In this document: piece after piece, positions 17,169-25,534 of the stretch
Numbering within the stretch: the first letter of the stretch is position 1
Layout of the letters: every line of letters begins with the position of its first letter
Assembly (NCBI GenBank): GCA_001899685.1
Contig: MKWG01000034.1
Location: 1-48,811, forward strand
From: Sphingobacteriales bacterium 44-15
GTDB lineage: Bacteria > Bacteroidota > Bacteroidia > Chitinophagales > Chitinophagaceae
DNA length: 48,811 bases
Reading direction: 5' to 3'
The notes under the pieces: model-generated
What the model was told of the DNA's origin: nothing
The model's database searches: none
The model's input: only the letters and a program-made list of their open reading frames with translations
Translations under genes and position numbers: made by a program

Positions 17169-18305
17169 ATGCCAGACAAAAAAATTAATATAGCGATTGT
17201 TGGTCTCGGCTTTGGCGCTGAGTTCATTCCTATTTACCAGCGACACCCCAATGCTGCTATGTATGCCATCTGCCAGCGCAACAAAGAGCAGCTTGATAAG
17301 ACAGGAGATGCATTTGGCATTGAAAAAAGGTACACCGATTATGATGAGCTCCTCAAAGATCCTGCTATAGATGCGGTGCATATCAATACGCCCATACCCG
17401 ATCATGCCGCGCAGTCGCTCAAAGCGCTGAAAGCAGGGAAGCATGTGGCCTGTACAGTGCCCATGGCAACAACGGTAGAAGAATGCAGGCAGATTGTAGA
17501 AACAGTAAAAGTAACAGGACTTACCTATATGATGATGGAGACGGTGGTATATGCAAGAGAGTTTTTGTTTATGAAAGAGCTGTATGATAAAGGCGAGCTG
17601 GGTAAATTGCAGTTTCTCAAAGCAAGTCACCAGCAGGATATGGACGGATGGCCGAATTATTGGCCGGGCCTTCCCCCCATGTATTATGCTACGCATTGCG
17701 TGGGGCCGGTATTGGGGCTGACCCGTGCAGAAGCGGAATATGTGTCCTGCTTTGGTTCAGGCACTATCCGGGAGGAACTGCACAAATATTATCACTCTCC
17801 TTATGCCGTGGAAAGCACGCATATTAAGTTCCGCGATTCTGATCTGAGCGCTTATGTGTACAGGTCGTTGTTTGATACGGCGCGGCAATACAGGGAGAGC
17901 TTTGAGGTGTACGGCTCAAAAAAATCCGTGGAGTGGCCGCTGATCGAAGGCAGACCGCTGGTGGTGCATACTGCCAAGAAGCCGGAGCCGGGGATCCCGG
18001 AGGAAATGGAAGCGCCGGATTATGCGCATCGCCTGCCGGAGCCTATTCAGCGCTTTACCACAGGCGGTGTATATGATACGGACGAGCATCAGCATCTTTC
18101 ATTTACGCAGGGAGCAGGGCATGGCGGATCGCACCCACACTTAGTGCACGAATTTGTGTCGGCGCTGCTAGAAAAACGGGAGCCGTTTCCCAATGCACGC
18201 CAATCGGCAAACATTACCTGCGTGGGTATATTAGCGCACGAATCGGCACAGAAAGGCGGGGAGATCATAAGGTTGCCGGAGTTTAGTTTGAAGGGGAAGG
18301 TGTAA
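17169..18305 (+). CDS. Gfo/Idh/MocA-family protein lacking the EKP lysine
   Basis: 378 residues, no signal peptide. An N-terminal Rossmann fold with NIAIVGLGFGAEF (7-19), then HINTPIPDHA (71-80) and GKHVACTVPMATT (90-102). In typical members the last block is CEKPMA; here Glu-Lys is replaced by Thr-Val (Thr96-Val97), so the conserved lysine of the active site is missing. A His in YYATHCVGP (His176) is at the site of the family's conserved substrate His. The C-terminal alpha/beta domain follows. Members act on sugars with bound NAD(P), including some that hydrolyse glycosides by transient 3-keto formation. The altered motif makes a plain dehydrogenase assignment unsafe. Neighbours (epimerase, ThuA/propeller protein) point to a keto-sugar substrate. 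Confidence 0.85.
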   Translation: MPDKKINIAIVGLGFGAEFIPIYQRHPNAAMYAICQRNKEQLDKTGDAFGIEKRYTDYDELLKDPAIDAVHINTPIPDHAAQSLKALKAGKHVACTVPMATTVEECRQIVETVKVTGLTYMMMETVVYAREFLFMKELYDKGELGKLQFLKASHQQDMDGWPNYWPGLPPMYYATHCVGPVLGLTRAEAEYVSCFGSGTIREELHKYYHSPYAVESTHIKFRDSDLSAYVYRSLFDTARQYRESFEVYGSKKSVEWPLIEGRPLVVHTAKKPEPGIPEEMEAPDYAHRLPEPIQRFTTGGVYDTDEHQHLSFTQGAGHGGSHPHLVHEFVSALLEKREPFPNARQSANITCVGILAHESAQKGGEIIRLPEFSLKGKV

Positions 18306-18366
18306 GGCATAGGGAGTAAGGTTGTGAAAGGTGAGATTTTCACGTCTCACTTCTAACGTTTCACGG
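18300..18366. repeat. Heptad repeat hairpin after the Gfo/Idh/MocA gene
   Basis: GTAAGGC ATAGGGA GTAAGGT, then GTGAAAG GTGAGAT facing TTTCACG TCTCACT and ACGTTTCAC. The GTGAAAG GTGAGA / TCTCAC...TTTCAC halves can pair. It begins at the stop codon. Confidence 0.75.
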
Positions 18367-18443
18367 ATTAACATAACACTAGAATAATTAAGAAGATCGC
18401 AATACCTGTTTTAATGTTTACCAGTAACTGGATAAGTCGCCCC

Positions 18444-18563
18444 TTGTTGCCCGGTGCCGCCAAAGGCGGAATTGAAAAAATGCGAAGCATATTTTTTCAA
18501 AGGACAAAAAGCAGCGGCGTTCCAGCTATGCAGCCCGCCGGCTGGAGAGGCAAAAGCAACGAA
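18444..18563 (+). ncRNA. Candidate structured RNA or repeat remnant (speculative)
   Basis: In the 417-bp non-coding gap before the ThuA gene several nested pairings can be drawn: an outer GTTGC (18446-18450) with GCAAC (18556-18560); CCGCC-AAA-GGCGG (18457-18469); a stem of TTGAAAAAA (18472-18480) with TTTTTTCAA (18492-18500) topped by TGC/GCA; and CAGCC-CGCC-GGCTG (18531-18544). The result is a multibranch shape. No known RNA family is recognised. It could instead be a degraded mobile or repeat element. The rest of the gap (18564-18722) is AT-rich with nothing identified. Confidence 0.3.
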
Positions 18564-18722
18564 TTAAAAAAGGCTGTGTGCAATAAGTGAAAGCTTATGC
18601 TATTAAATATTTAGTTCTAAAAATTGAATATACCCCGACCGGTTGTTTAATTATATATTCATCAAAGCATTATCTCTGCTGTATGCATGCATTGTCATCA
18701 TACGGCTTTAAAATACACTGAA

Positions 18723-21700
18723 ATGAAAAGAAGTATATTGTTTGCCTTAGCAGCCTGTGTTGTGGCTGCCGTTTGCCTGTATTCCTGCCAGACCCCTGAA
18801 ACAGATAACAAGCCCCGCCGGCTTGAAATACTTTTCCTCGGGCATAAAAGCAAGCACCATGATTCGGAAAAGCTGGCAGAGATACTCTCACAGGAATACT
18901 TTAAGAAAGGCATCAATATCACTTACACCACCAATCCCGACGATATGCTGCGGGAAGATTTTAAATTGTATGACGGGTTGATAGTATACGCCAACCACGA
19001 CAGCATTACCCCTGCGCAGGAAAAAGCGCTGCTGGATTATGTACGCTCGGGAAAAGGGTTCATCCCGCTGCACTGCGCCTCCTGGTGCTTTCGCAATTCT
19101 CCGGAAGTAGTAGACCTGATCGGCGGCCAGTTTAAAACACACCAGTACGATTCTTTCAAAGCGGTGATAGTAAAACCCGATCATCCCGTAATGAAAAATG
19201 TGCCTGCATTTACCACCACAGACGAAACTTATGTGCATGACAAGCTCAGCAACAAGATTGAAGTGCTTACCGAACGGGTGGAAGGAGATCATCATGAACC
19301 ATATACCTGGGTAAGGAACTATGGTAAAGGGAGAGTGTTTTACACCGCCTACGGGCATGATGAGCATACCTGGAACAATCCCGGGTTTCAGCAACTGGTA
19401 TACAATGGCATCATGTGGGCGGTAGGCGATCATGCACGTTCGCTGGCGGATGCCTATCCCAGGCCTGAGCCAAAATATTCTGACGCAAAGATCCCTAATT
19501 ATGAAAGAAGAGATCCCCCGCCTCAGTTCCAGGTGCCGCTCACACCGCAGGAATCCATGGAACTTACACAGGTGCCCGTTGGTTTCAAGATGGAGCTTTT
19601 TGCCTCAGAGCCTGATATTCATAAGCCCATTCACATGGACTGGGACGAAAAAGGACGGTTGTGGGTGGCAGAAACTGTAGACTACCCCAACATGGTGCGG
19701 GAGAACAAAAAGGAAGGCCGGGATATGATCAAAATACTGGAAGATACCAATGGTGATGGTAAAGCCGATAAGTTTACCGTGTTTGCAGATAGCCTTAATA
19801 TACCTACCGGCTTTGCATTCATCAATGGCGGTATCGTGGTATCGCAGGCGCCGGATTTCCTGTTTTTGAAAGATACCAATGGCGATGATAAGGCAGATGT
19901 CAGGGAAAAGATCATCACCGGCTGGGGTACTTTCGACACACATGCGGGGCCTTCCAACCTTCGCTACGGCCCTGATAATACGGTGTGGGGAACGGTGGGC
20001 TATTCCGGCTTTAAAGGGGTGGTGGGGGATAATCCCGATACCGTTCGCTTCAGTCAGGGGCTGTATCATTTTACACCCGATGGCAAGCAACTGGAATTTC
20101 TTGGTGCTACTTCCAACAATACCTGGGGGTTGGGATTCTCAGAAGACTTTGACGTTTTCCTTTCCACAGCCAATAATACTCACAGTGCGTCGTACACTAT
20201 CCCCAAGCGTTATTTTGATATGGCTGGTGAAAGAGGAGAGACAGGTATTACAAAAACAGAAAGCCATTATGCCATGCATGTGGTTACCAAAAACCTGCGG
20301 CAGGTGGATGTGCATGGCGGCTTTACCGCGGCGGCAGGGCATGAGCTGTATACGGCGCGCAACTATCCCAAAGAATACTGGAACCGCATAGCCTTTGTAT
20401 GCGAACCTACCGGCAGGGTGATCCATAAAAATATTATTGAGCCCGACGGCGCTTCATTTAAAGAAGGAGAGGACGGCTGGAATTTTGTAGCAAGCGCGGA
20501 TGAATGGTTTGGGCCCGTACAGGCGAGCGTAGGGCCCGACGGTAATGTATGGGTGCTCGACTGGTATAATTTTATCATCCAGCACAATCCTACTCCCGAA
20601 GGATTTGAAAATGGCAAAGGCAATGCACATATTAACCCGCTGAGAGATTCTGCCAAAGGACGTATCTACAGGATAGTATATAAAAAAGACGAGACAAAGA
20701 GCATTAGGTCTCTCAACAAAAACAATACCGATGCACTGGTAAAAGCATTGAGCAGTGATAATATGTTCTGGCGTACCACCGCCCAGCGCCTGCTGGTGGA
20801 ATCAGGTGATAAGAAAGTGCCGGGCAAACTATATGCAGTAGTGCAAAACGAAAAAACGGACGGGCTGGGTTTAAATCCCGGCGCAGTGCATGCTTTGTGG
20901 ACGATGCAGGGACTGCATGCCCTGGATGGTAATGATAAGCAGTCGCTTGAAGTGGCAGCAAAAGCGCTCAGGCATCCTGCTGCGGGCGTGAGGAGAGCTG
21001 CTATCCAGGTATTGCCTGCCACTGCTGAAACTGCAGAGGCGTTACTGGCGTCAGGTGTCTTTGCCGACAAAGACCTGCGCGTGGTGCTGGCTGCCATACT
21101 GAAGACCTGTGATCTGCCGTCATCCGATAAGATTGGACAAACGCTCTATAATATAGCTGCCAAAGAAGGCGGCAGCGCGGAAGATAAGTGGATACAAAAA
21201 GCATTGTATATAGCTGCTACGGTGCAGCATGCAGGTTTTGAAAAAGCTTTTAAGTCTGCCGGCATGACGGAAGAGGTGAAGCTGGGTGAAGTAAAACTGG
21301 TGAACCGTATCATGATGGGATCAGTATTGAGCGTACTGCCTCTTCAGCAGCATACCGGGTATGGTCCCAACCGCTTACCTGATCTTACCGGGCGCGAAAT
21401 ATTCTTTACGGCTGATGCTGCTATCGGCAAAGAAAGCCCCACAGGTCTTATTATAGCACAGGGTAATATGACCAACGGCTATTCTGTATATATTGATCAG
21501 AACAGGCATCTCTGCTTCCAGGTGAACCAGGCAAAACAGGCGTATGTGATACAATCAAAAGATACTGTGGCCAATAGGTTTACTGTTACGGCAAGGCTGA
21601 AGAAAGGCGGTATAATGGAATTATATAAGGACGGTAACGAAGTGGCTTCGGGTAAGGCAGGAGGATTGTTTAAGCTGCCTTTGCGCGATGCGGGGTTAAG

Positions 21701-22217
21701 GTTCGGCAATGATTACTGGAAAAGCGGCATGGACAAAGCCGGCAATTATCCTGACAGCACACATGAAATGGGAGATATTTCCGGGGCAAGGCTGGAAACG
21801 CTGCTGGTAGAAAAAGAAAAGGAAGTGCTGGGCAAGCCCGACCGGGTGATCGTATTAAAAACCATTCCGCATGAAATGAAATTTGATCAGCTAAAGCTCA
21901 CCGTAAAAGCCGGAAGCATAGTGGAGATCGTAATGACCAATGTAGATTTTATGCAGCACAATCTGTTGATACTGTCTCCCGGCAGCATGCAAAGGGTAGG
22001 GGATGCGGCCGATAAGCTGGCGCAAACGCCCGAAGGAGCGGGAATGCAATATGTACCTGCAGTGCCGGATGTGCTGTTTTCCACCCCGCTGGTCAATCCC
22101 GATGCAAAATTCAGCCTGAAATTCCGCGTACCTGATATACCCGGTGATTATCCTTATATATGTTCCTACCCGGGTCATTGGAGGATCATGAACGGGGTGA
22201 TGACGGTGGTGAGATAA
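18723..22217 (+). CDS. ThuA / PVC-type beta-propeller dehydrogenase-like / HEAT / LamG / cupredoxin lipoprotein
   Basis: 1164 residues from the ATG at 18723, with lipobox LYSC (Cys22). Domains in order: ThuA-like (33-236, FIPLHCASWCF, YGHDEHTWNNPG); a beta-propeller of the PVC-type membrane-bound dehydrogenase kind (about 285-650), with calcium-loop-like DTNGDGKAD (341-349) and DTNGDDKAD (384-392); HEAT-like helices (about 665-860); a LamG/concanavalin-like sandwich (about 885-1035); and a C-terminal cupredoxin whose type-1 copper ligands are visible as His1079 (MQHNLL), Cys1147 and His1152 (CSYPGH) and Met1156. There is no CxxCH heme site. It is probably a periplasm- or surface-facing sugar-oxidising lipoprotein that passes electrons to copper. 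ThuA domains have been linked to 3-keto-glucoside chemistry in disaccharide use. Substrate unproven. Confidence 0.85.
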   Translation: MKRSILFALAACVVAAVCLYSCQTPETDNKPRRLEILFLGHKSKHHDSEKLAEILSQEYFKKGINITYTTNPDDMLREDFKLYDGLIVYANHDSITPAQEKALLDYVRSGKGFIPLHCASWCFRNSPEVVDLIGGQFKTHQYDSFKAVIVKPDHPVMKNVPAFTTTDETYVHDKLSNKIEVLTERVEGDHHEPYTWVRNYGKGRVFYTAYGHDEHTWNNPGFQQLVYNGIMWAVGDHARSLADAYPRPEPKYSDAKIPNYERRDPPPQFQVPLTPQESMELTQVPVGFKMELFASEPDIHKPIHMDWDEKGRLWVAETVDYPNMVRENKKEGRDMIKILEDTNGDGKADKFTVFADSLNIPTGFAFINGGIVVSQAPDFLFLKDTNGDDKADVREKIITGWGTFDTHAGPSNLRYGPDNTVWGTVGYSGFKGVVGDNPDTVRFSQGLYHFTPDGKQLEFLGATSNNTWGLGFSEDFDVFLSTANNTHSASYTIPKRYFDMAGERGETGITKTESHYAMHVVTKNLRQVDVHGGFTAAAGHELYTARNYPKEYWNRIAFVCEPTGRVIHKNIIEPDGASFKEGEDGWNFVASADEWFGPVQASVGPDGNVWVLDWYNFIIQHNPTPEGFENGKGNAHINPLRDSAKGRIYRIVYKKDETKSIRSLNKNNTDALVKALSSDNMFWRTTAQRLLVESGDKKVPGKLYAVVQNEKTDGLGLNPGAVHALWTMQGLHALDGNDKQSLEVAAKALRHPAAGVRRAAIQVLPATAETAEALLASGVFADKDLRVVLAAILKTCDLPSSDKIGQTLYNIAAKEGGSAEDKWIQKALYIAATVQHAGFEKAFKSAGMTEEVKLGEVKLVNRIMMGSVLSVLPLQQHTGYGPNRLPDLTGREIFFTADAAIGKESPTGLIIAQGNMTNGYSVYIDQNRHLCFQVNQAKQAYVIQSKDTVANRFTVTARLKKGGIMELYKDGNEVASGKAGGLFKLPLRDAGLRFGNDYWKSGMDKAGNYPDSTHEMGDISGARLETLLVEKEKEVLGKPDRVIVLKTIPHEMKFDQLKLTVKAGSIVEIVMTNVDFMQHNLLILSPGSMQRVGDAADKLAQTPEGAGMQYVPAVPDVLFSTPLVNPDAKFSLKFRVPDIPGDYPYICSYPGHWRIMNGVMTVVR

Positions 22218-22218
22218 G

Positions 22219-22308
22219 AAGCTGTGAGCTATCGGCTGTCAGCCATCAGCTCTGAGCTATCAGGTTTCGGGGAGTAAGCTGATAGCCAATAGCTCACAGC
22301 TCACACCC
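22219..22308. repeat. AGCTATC-type repeat hairpin, 24-bp arms
   Basis: Two bases after the ThuA-propeller stop, bases 22220-22243 pair with 22278-22301 over 24 positions with only two mismatches. The units follow a roughly 7-bp rhythm (AGCTATC, GGCTGTC, AGCCATC, AGCTCTG). A stable stem at a transcript 3' end without an adjacent T-run suggests 3'-end protection or attenuation rather than a classic terminator. Confidence 0.8.
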
Positions 22309-22412
22309 AAAAATTAATGCAAAACTGTTGATAATATTTCAGTGGAACTCTCGTTTTTGATCAATTGCACATTACCTTGCATCTTCAAAAAACCATTGAA
22401 TTTATACACAAC

Positions 22413-23513
22413 ATGAGCCGCTTATTTACTGATAATACTACAAACCGACCATTACAGTCCGGCAAACATATCCTTTCCTTTTTTACCCGTGTATCGGGCC
22501 TGTTCCTTGCGCTGGTTATGTTATACAGCTTCAGCAGTTGCGGGCAGTCGTATTCTGAAGGAAATGCTGCCAGGAAAGATACTACAGACCAGGATCCTGC
22601 TGCTGTGCTGCAGGAAGCGCCTAAGGTGGTTGCGCTCGATACTGCGGCTTATGACGCAAAAATGCAGCAGATCACTAATGGCGACAGCTCCGGGCTTTGG
22701 CCGGTGAAGGCTCCTTACCCGCTGCCGGGCGCTATTCTTCCTTTTAAAAGGGTGGTTTCCTATTATGGAAATCTGTATTCAAAGCAAATGGGTATTTTAG
22801 GTGAACTGCCCCCGGCCCAGATGTTGGCCAAACTGAAGGAAGAAGTAAAAAGATGGGAAGCGGCGGACTCCGCTACTCCTGTTCAGCCTGCATTGCATTA
22901 TATCGCTGTTACTGCACAGGGAAGTGCCGGTAAAGACGGCAAATACCGGTTGCGTATGCCTTTTCACCAGATTGATTCTGTAAGGAATATGGCAAAACGT
23001 ATAGACGCTATCACTTTTGTGGATGTACAGGTAGCGCTCAGCACATTGCAGCAGGAGATCCCGCAGCTTGAGAAATACCTGATAGAACCCGATGTTCATT
23101 TAGGGATAGATCCTGAATTCTCTATGAAAAAAGGCGAGCGCCCCGGCACGGTTATCGGGACATTTACCGCTGAGGATATCAATTATGTGATCAATTACCT
23201 GGCCGACCTTGTAAAGAAATACAACCTGCCTCCCAAAATACTGATCGTACATCGTTTTACACAGGGCATGGTAACCAATTACAGGCAAATCAAGCCCTGT
23301 CCCGAAGTGCAGGTAGTAATGGATATGGATGGCTGGGGCATGCAGGCGCGCAAGATCAATACATACCGCACTTTTATACATAAGGAACCGGTGCAGTTCA
23401 CAGGGTTTAAGCTTTTTTACAAAAACGATTTCCGTGAAAAAGGAAGCCATATAATGACACCCGAAGAAGTGCTGAAATTAAAGCCACAGCCCATTTATAT
23501 TCAATACCAGTAA
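22413..23513 (+). CDS. Lipoprotein of unknown function, possible TIM-barrel hydrolase-like
   Basis: 366 residues from the ATG at 22413. An N-terminal cytoplasmic tail of about 25 residues is followed by a hydrophobic stretch and lipobox FSSC (Cys43). From about 115 the chain reads SYYGNLYSKQMGILGELP, then LHYIAVTAQG, TFVDVQVALST (202-212), VHLGIDPEFSM (228-238), LIVHRFTQGM and VVMDMDGWGMQARK (301-314). Strand-ending Asp residues at regular distances suggest a TIM barrel related to glycoside hydrolases. Similar sequences are familiar to me from uncharacterised actinobacterial secreted proteins (from memory, not checked). No family name can be given. It sits between the ThuA-propeller and TlpA genes, so it may belong to the same module. 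Confidence 0.7.
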   Translation: MSRLFTDNTTNRPLQSGKHILSFFTRVSGLFLALVMLYSFSSCGQSYSEGNAARKDTTDQDPAAVLQEAPKVVALDTAAYDAKMQQITNGDSSGLWPVKAPYPLPGAILPFKRVVSYYGNLYSKQMGILGELPPAQMLAKLKEEVKRWEAADSATPVQPALHYIAVTAQGSAGKDGKYRLRMPFHQIDSVRNMAKRIDAITFVDVQVALSTLQQEIPQLEKYLIEPDVHLGIDPEFSMKKGERPGTVIGTFTAEDINYVINYLADLVKKYNLPPKILIVHRFTQGMVTNYRQIKPCPEVQVVMDMDGWGMQARKINTYRTFIHKEPVQFTGFKLFYKNDFREKGSHIMTPEEVLKLKPQPIYIQYQ

Positions 23514-23518
23514 TTGAA

Positions 23519-23549
23519 CGATAAACGACAAACGATAAACGTGAAACGG
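23519..23549. repeat. Heptad array (GATAAAC/GACAAAC/GTGAAAC)
   Basis: ACGATAAACGACAAACGATA and the following bases resolve into GATAAAC GACAAAC GATAAAC GTGAAAC, exact 7-bp steps, beginning a few bases after the preceding stop codon. One-sided, no facing inverted units. Confidence 0.8.
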
Positions 23550-23624
23550 CAGCATCTCTACCTGTCCCGTCAGAAATAACATTGTTTTGTAATGCCTGTA
23601 ACACTATTCCCCCCGGATAATTAG

Positions 23625-23632
23625 TACTTTTG
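23625..23632 (+). promoter_or_regulatory. Candidate -7 box TACTTTTG for the TlpA-like gene
   Basis: Full TAnnTTTG match 19 bp upstream of the ATG at 23652, giving a short leader of about 13 bases. The -33 element is not clear. Confidence 0.45.
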
Positions 23633-23651
23633 CGGCTTAAAATATTTGACT

Positions 23652-24800
23652 ATGCAAAAATTAGGCGCCGGCCTGCTGCTGATGGTTGTAATGGCTTCCT
23701 GCGGCGGTAACGGCAAATCCGGTAGTGCTTCTGCCAATTCCGGCGATTCAAGCTACGTATTAAGCGGAACAATTGAAGGAGTGGACAGCGGCGCAGTTAT
23801 ACTGTTCAACGTACAGAAAGGAGAAGAAGGTGAGCCGGATACCGCCAAAATTATAAAGGGACATTTTGAGCTGAAGGGATTTGCTGCAGAACCGGAACTG
23901 GCCTTTCTTGCCCTGGTGCAGGAGCAGGGACCCCGCCAGCCGCCATTGCCTTTATATCTTGAAGCCGGAAAAATCAATGTGGAGGCGCCTAAGGATTCTC
24001 TTTATACCGGAAAGGTTACAGGTCCGGCTTCACAAAAGGATTTAGACAAATTCAACGCGCTTGTAAAGCCGCTTGAAGAAAAGCAGAAAGCATTATACCA
24101 GCAATACCAGGAAGTAGCGCCTACCGGTGATGCCGCTAAAATGGGAGAAATACAGAAGGCTTATGAAGCACTCCAGGACGAGAACAAAGCGCTGGTAACA
24201 AAGTTTGTGAAGGAAAACCCCTCATCTTACGTTGCTGCTTTTCAACTGGCACAGGTATTTGCCTATGCCGAAGAAGTGGCGCCGGCAGAGCTGGAGCCTT
24301 TGTACAAGGGGCTGGACGAAAAAATAAAGGGATCTCATTTTGGTAAAGTAGTAAAAGATGCCTTGGATAAGGCAAAGTCTACAGCTATAGGAGGCGTTGC
24401 CCCTAACTTTACGCTCAACGACGTGAACGGGAAACCTGTAGCGCTTGCTTCTTTTAAAGGAAAATATACATTGCTCGATTTCTGGGCAAGCTGGTGCCAG
24501 CCCTGCCGCATGGAAAACCCTACGGTGGTGAAGGCCTATGATACTTATAAATCTAAAGGCTTTGATATCCTGAGCGTATCGCTGGACGATAAAAAAGAGA
24601 ACTGGGAAAAAGCCATTGCACAGGATAAGCTCGCCTGGACCCATGTATCGGATCTCAAAGGCTGGAAAAGTGAAGCGGCGGCTTTGTACGGTGTAAAAGC
24701 CATCCCGATGAATTACCTGCTGGATAAGGACGGAAAGATCATTGCAAAAAGTTTGCGCGGTGAAGATCTGATCAAAAAGCTGGGAGAGGTGTTAAATTAG
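23652..24800 (+). CDS. DUF4369 / TlpA-type thiol-disulfide oxidoreductase lipoprotein
   Basis: 382 residues from the ATG at 23652 (a TTG two codons upstream is not used). Lipobox VMASC (Cys17), a DUF4369 beta-domain at about 35-130 (YVLSGTIEGVDSGAVILFNV), a helical linker, and a thioredoxin/AhpC-TSA-like domain from about 247 with the redox motif WASWCQPCRM (Cys282, Cys285) and the cis-Pro segment KAIPMNYLLD. This is the standard Bacteroidota architecture of extracytoplasmic TlpA-like proteins that reduce or maintain cysteines, for example during cytochrome c maturation. That role would suit a region encoding redox lipoproteins, although partnership is inferred. A clear terminator follows. 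Confidence 0.92.
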   Translation: MQKLGAGLLLMVVMASCGGNGKSGSASANSGDSSYVLSGTIEGVDSGAVILFNVQKGEEGEPDTAKIIKGHFELKGFAAEPELAFLALVQEQGPRQPPLPLYLEAGKINVEAPKDSLYTGKVTGPASQKDLDKFNALVKPLEEKQKALYQQYQEVAPTGDAAKMGEIQKAYEALQDENKALVTKFVKENPSSYVAAFQLAQVFAYAEEVAPAELEPLYKGLDEKIKGSHFGKVVKDALDKAKSTAIGGVAPNFTLNDVNGKPVALASFKGKYTLLDFWASWCQPCRMENPTVVKAYDTYKSKGFDILSVSLDDKKENWEKAIAQDKLAWTHVSDLKGWKSEAAALYGVKAIPMNYLLDKDGKIIAKSLRGEDLIKKLGEVLN

Positions 24801-24808
24801 CACTGTAT

Positions 24809-24852
24809 CAAACGTGAAATGTCAGACGGGAGACGTGAATGCTGCTCCACGA
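24809..24852. repeat. Heptad repeat after the TlpA-like gene
   Basis: CAAACGTGAAATGTCAGACG and GGAGACGTGAAT: GTGAAAT GTCAGAC GGGAGAC GTGAATG in 7-bp steps, starting 8 bases after the stop and lying upstream of the intrinsic terminator. Confidence 0.7.
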
Positions 24853-24882
24853 TTAACTTAAATATAATTTGTTATTTCAGCG

Positions 24883-24915
24883 AACCGCCTGCTGTATGAT
24901 CAGGCGGTTTCTTTT
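24883..24915 (+). terminator. Intrinsic terminator
   Basis: AACCGCCTG (24883-24891) and CAGGCGGTT (24901-24909) form a perfect 9-bp stem with a 9-base loop, followed by TCTTTT. It ends transcription of the TlpA-like gene. Confidence 0.85.
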
Positions 24916-24998
24916 ATAATTAATGGATTGGCCGGTAAATAATTGAGAGTATTTCTGCACCCTATTGTGTTTTTCTGTGATATGTTTTACATTTATCC

Positions 24999-25006
24999 TA
25001 AATTTG
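24999..25006 (+). promoter_or_regulatory. Candidate -7 box TAAATTTG of the antitoxin/toxin operon
   Basis: Full TAnnTTTG match 33 bp before the ATG at 25040, directly after the terminator of the previous unit, so it is the likely promoter of the two-gene cassette. No strong operator symmetry was seen around it. Confidence 0.5.
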
Positions 25007-25039
25007 CCCCCCATTTAGGAACCTTTAATCGCTAATGCT

Positions 25040-25534
25040 ATGGCTGTAACAAACACAACAAATCATAAAAGCTATATTCCAATAGCTGATTTTTTCATTG
25101 CACTTTCGAATGAGACGGGTTCTCTTATAACCAATTTAAAGCTTCAAAAGTTAGTTTATTATACAGATGCATGGCATCTGGCAAACTACGGTGAACCGTT
25201 AATTAAAGAAGATTTCCAGGCATGGGTGCATGGGCCTGCAATACCATCCCTGTATGGTGAGTATAAACATTTTTCCTGGCAACCTATCGTGCGTGAAGAT
25301 TTAACTACAGAGAAATTTGAACAAATTAAAAAAGTCATCGGAGATAAAGCTGTAGAATTATTAGATCAGGTTTGTGATTCGTATTTTGGACTTACAGCAT
25401 ATGAGTTAGAAAGGCTTACACATAACGAGGAGCCCTGGAAAAAAACGAGGGAAGGTCTGTCTGATGATGAACCATCAGACAGAGTGATTAGCAAAGACTT
25501 GATCAGAGATTATTATTCAACATTTATAAAGTAA
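25040..25534 (+). CDS. Panacea (SocA-like, DUF4065) antitoxin-domain protein
   Basis: 164 residues. The core reads TNLKLQKLVYYTDAWHL (31-47), YGEPLIKEDFQAWVHGPAIP (50-69), LYGEYK, then SYFGLTAYELERLTHNEEPW and a C-terminal ISKDLIRDYY. This is the typical signature of the Panacea domain, a promiscuous antitoxin domain that neutralises many unrelated toxins and includes SocA of Caulobacter. There is no DNA-binding domain. The stop codon overlaps the next start by one base (TAATG), the classic antitoxin-first arrangement. The cassette is more AT-rich than its surroundings and has its own promoter and an upstream terminator, consistent with a mobile defence or addiction unit. Confidence 0.88.
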   Translation: MAVTNTTNHKSYIPIADFFIALSNETGSLITNLKLQKLVYYTDAWHLANYGEPLIKEDFQAWVHGPAIPSLYGEYKHFSWQPIVREDLTTEKFEQIKKVIGDKAVELLDQVCDSYFGLTAYELERLTHNEEPWKKTREGLSDDEPSDRVISKDLIRDYYSTFIK

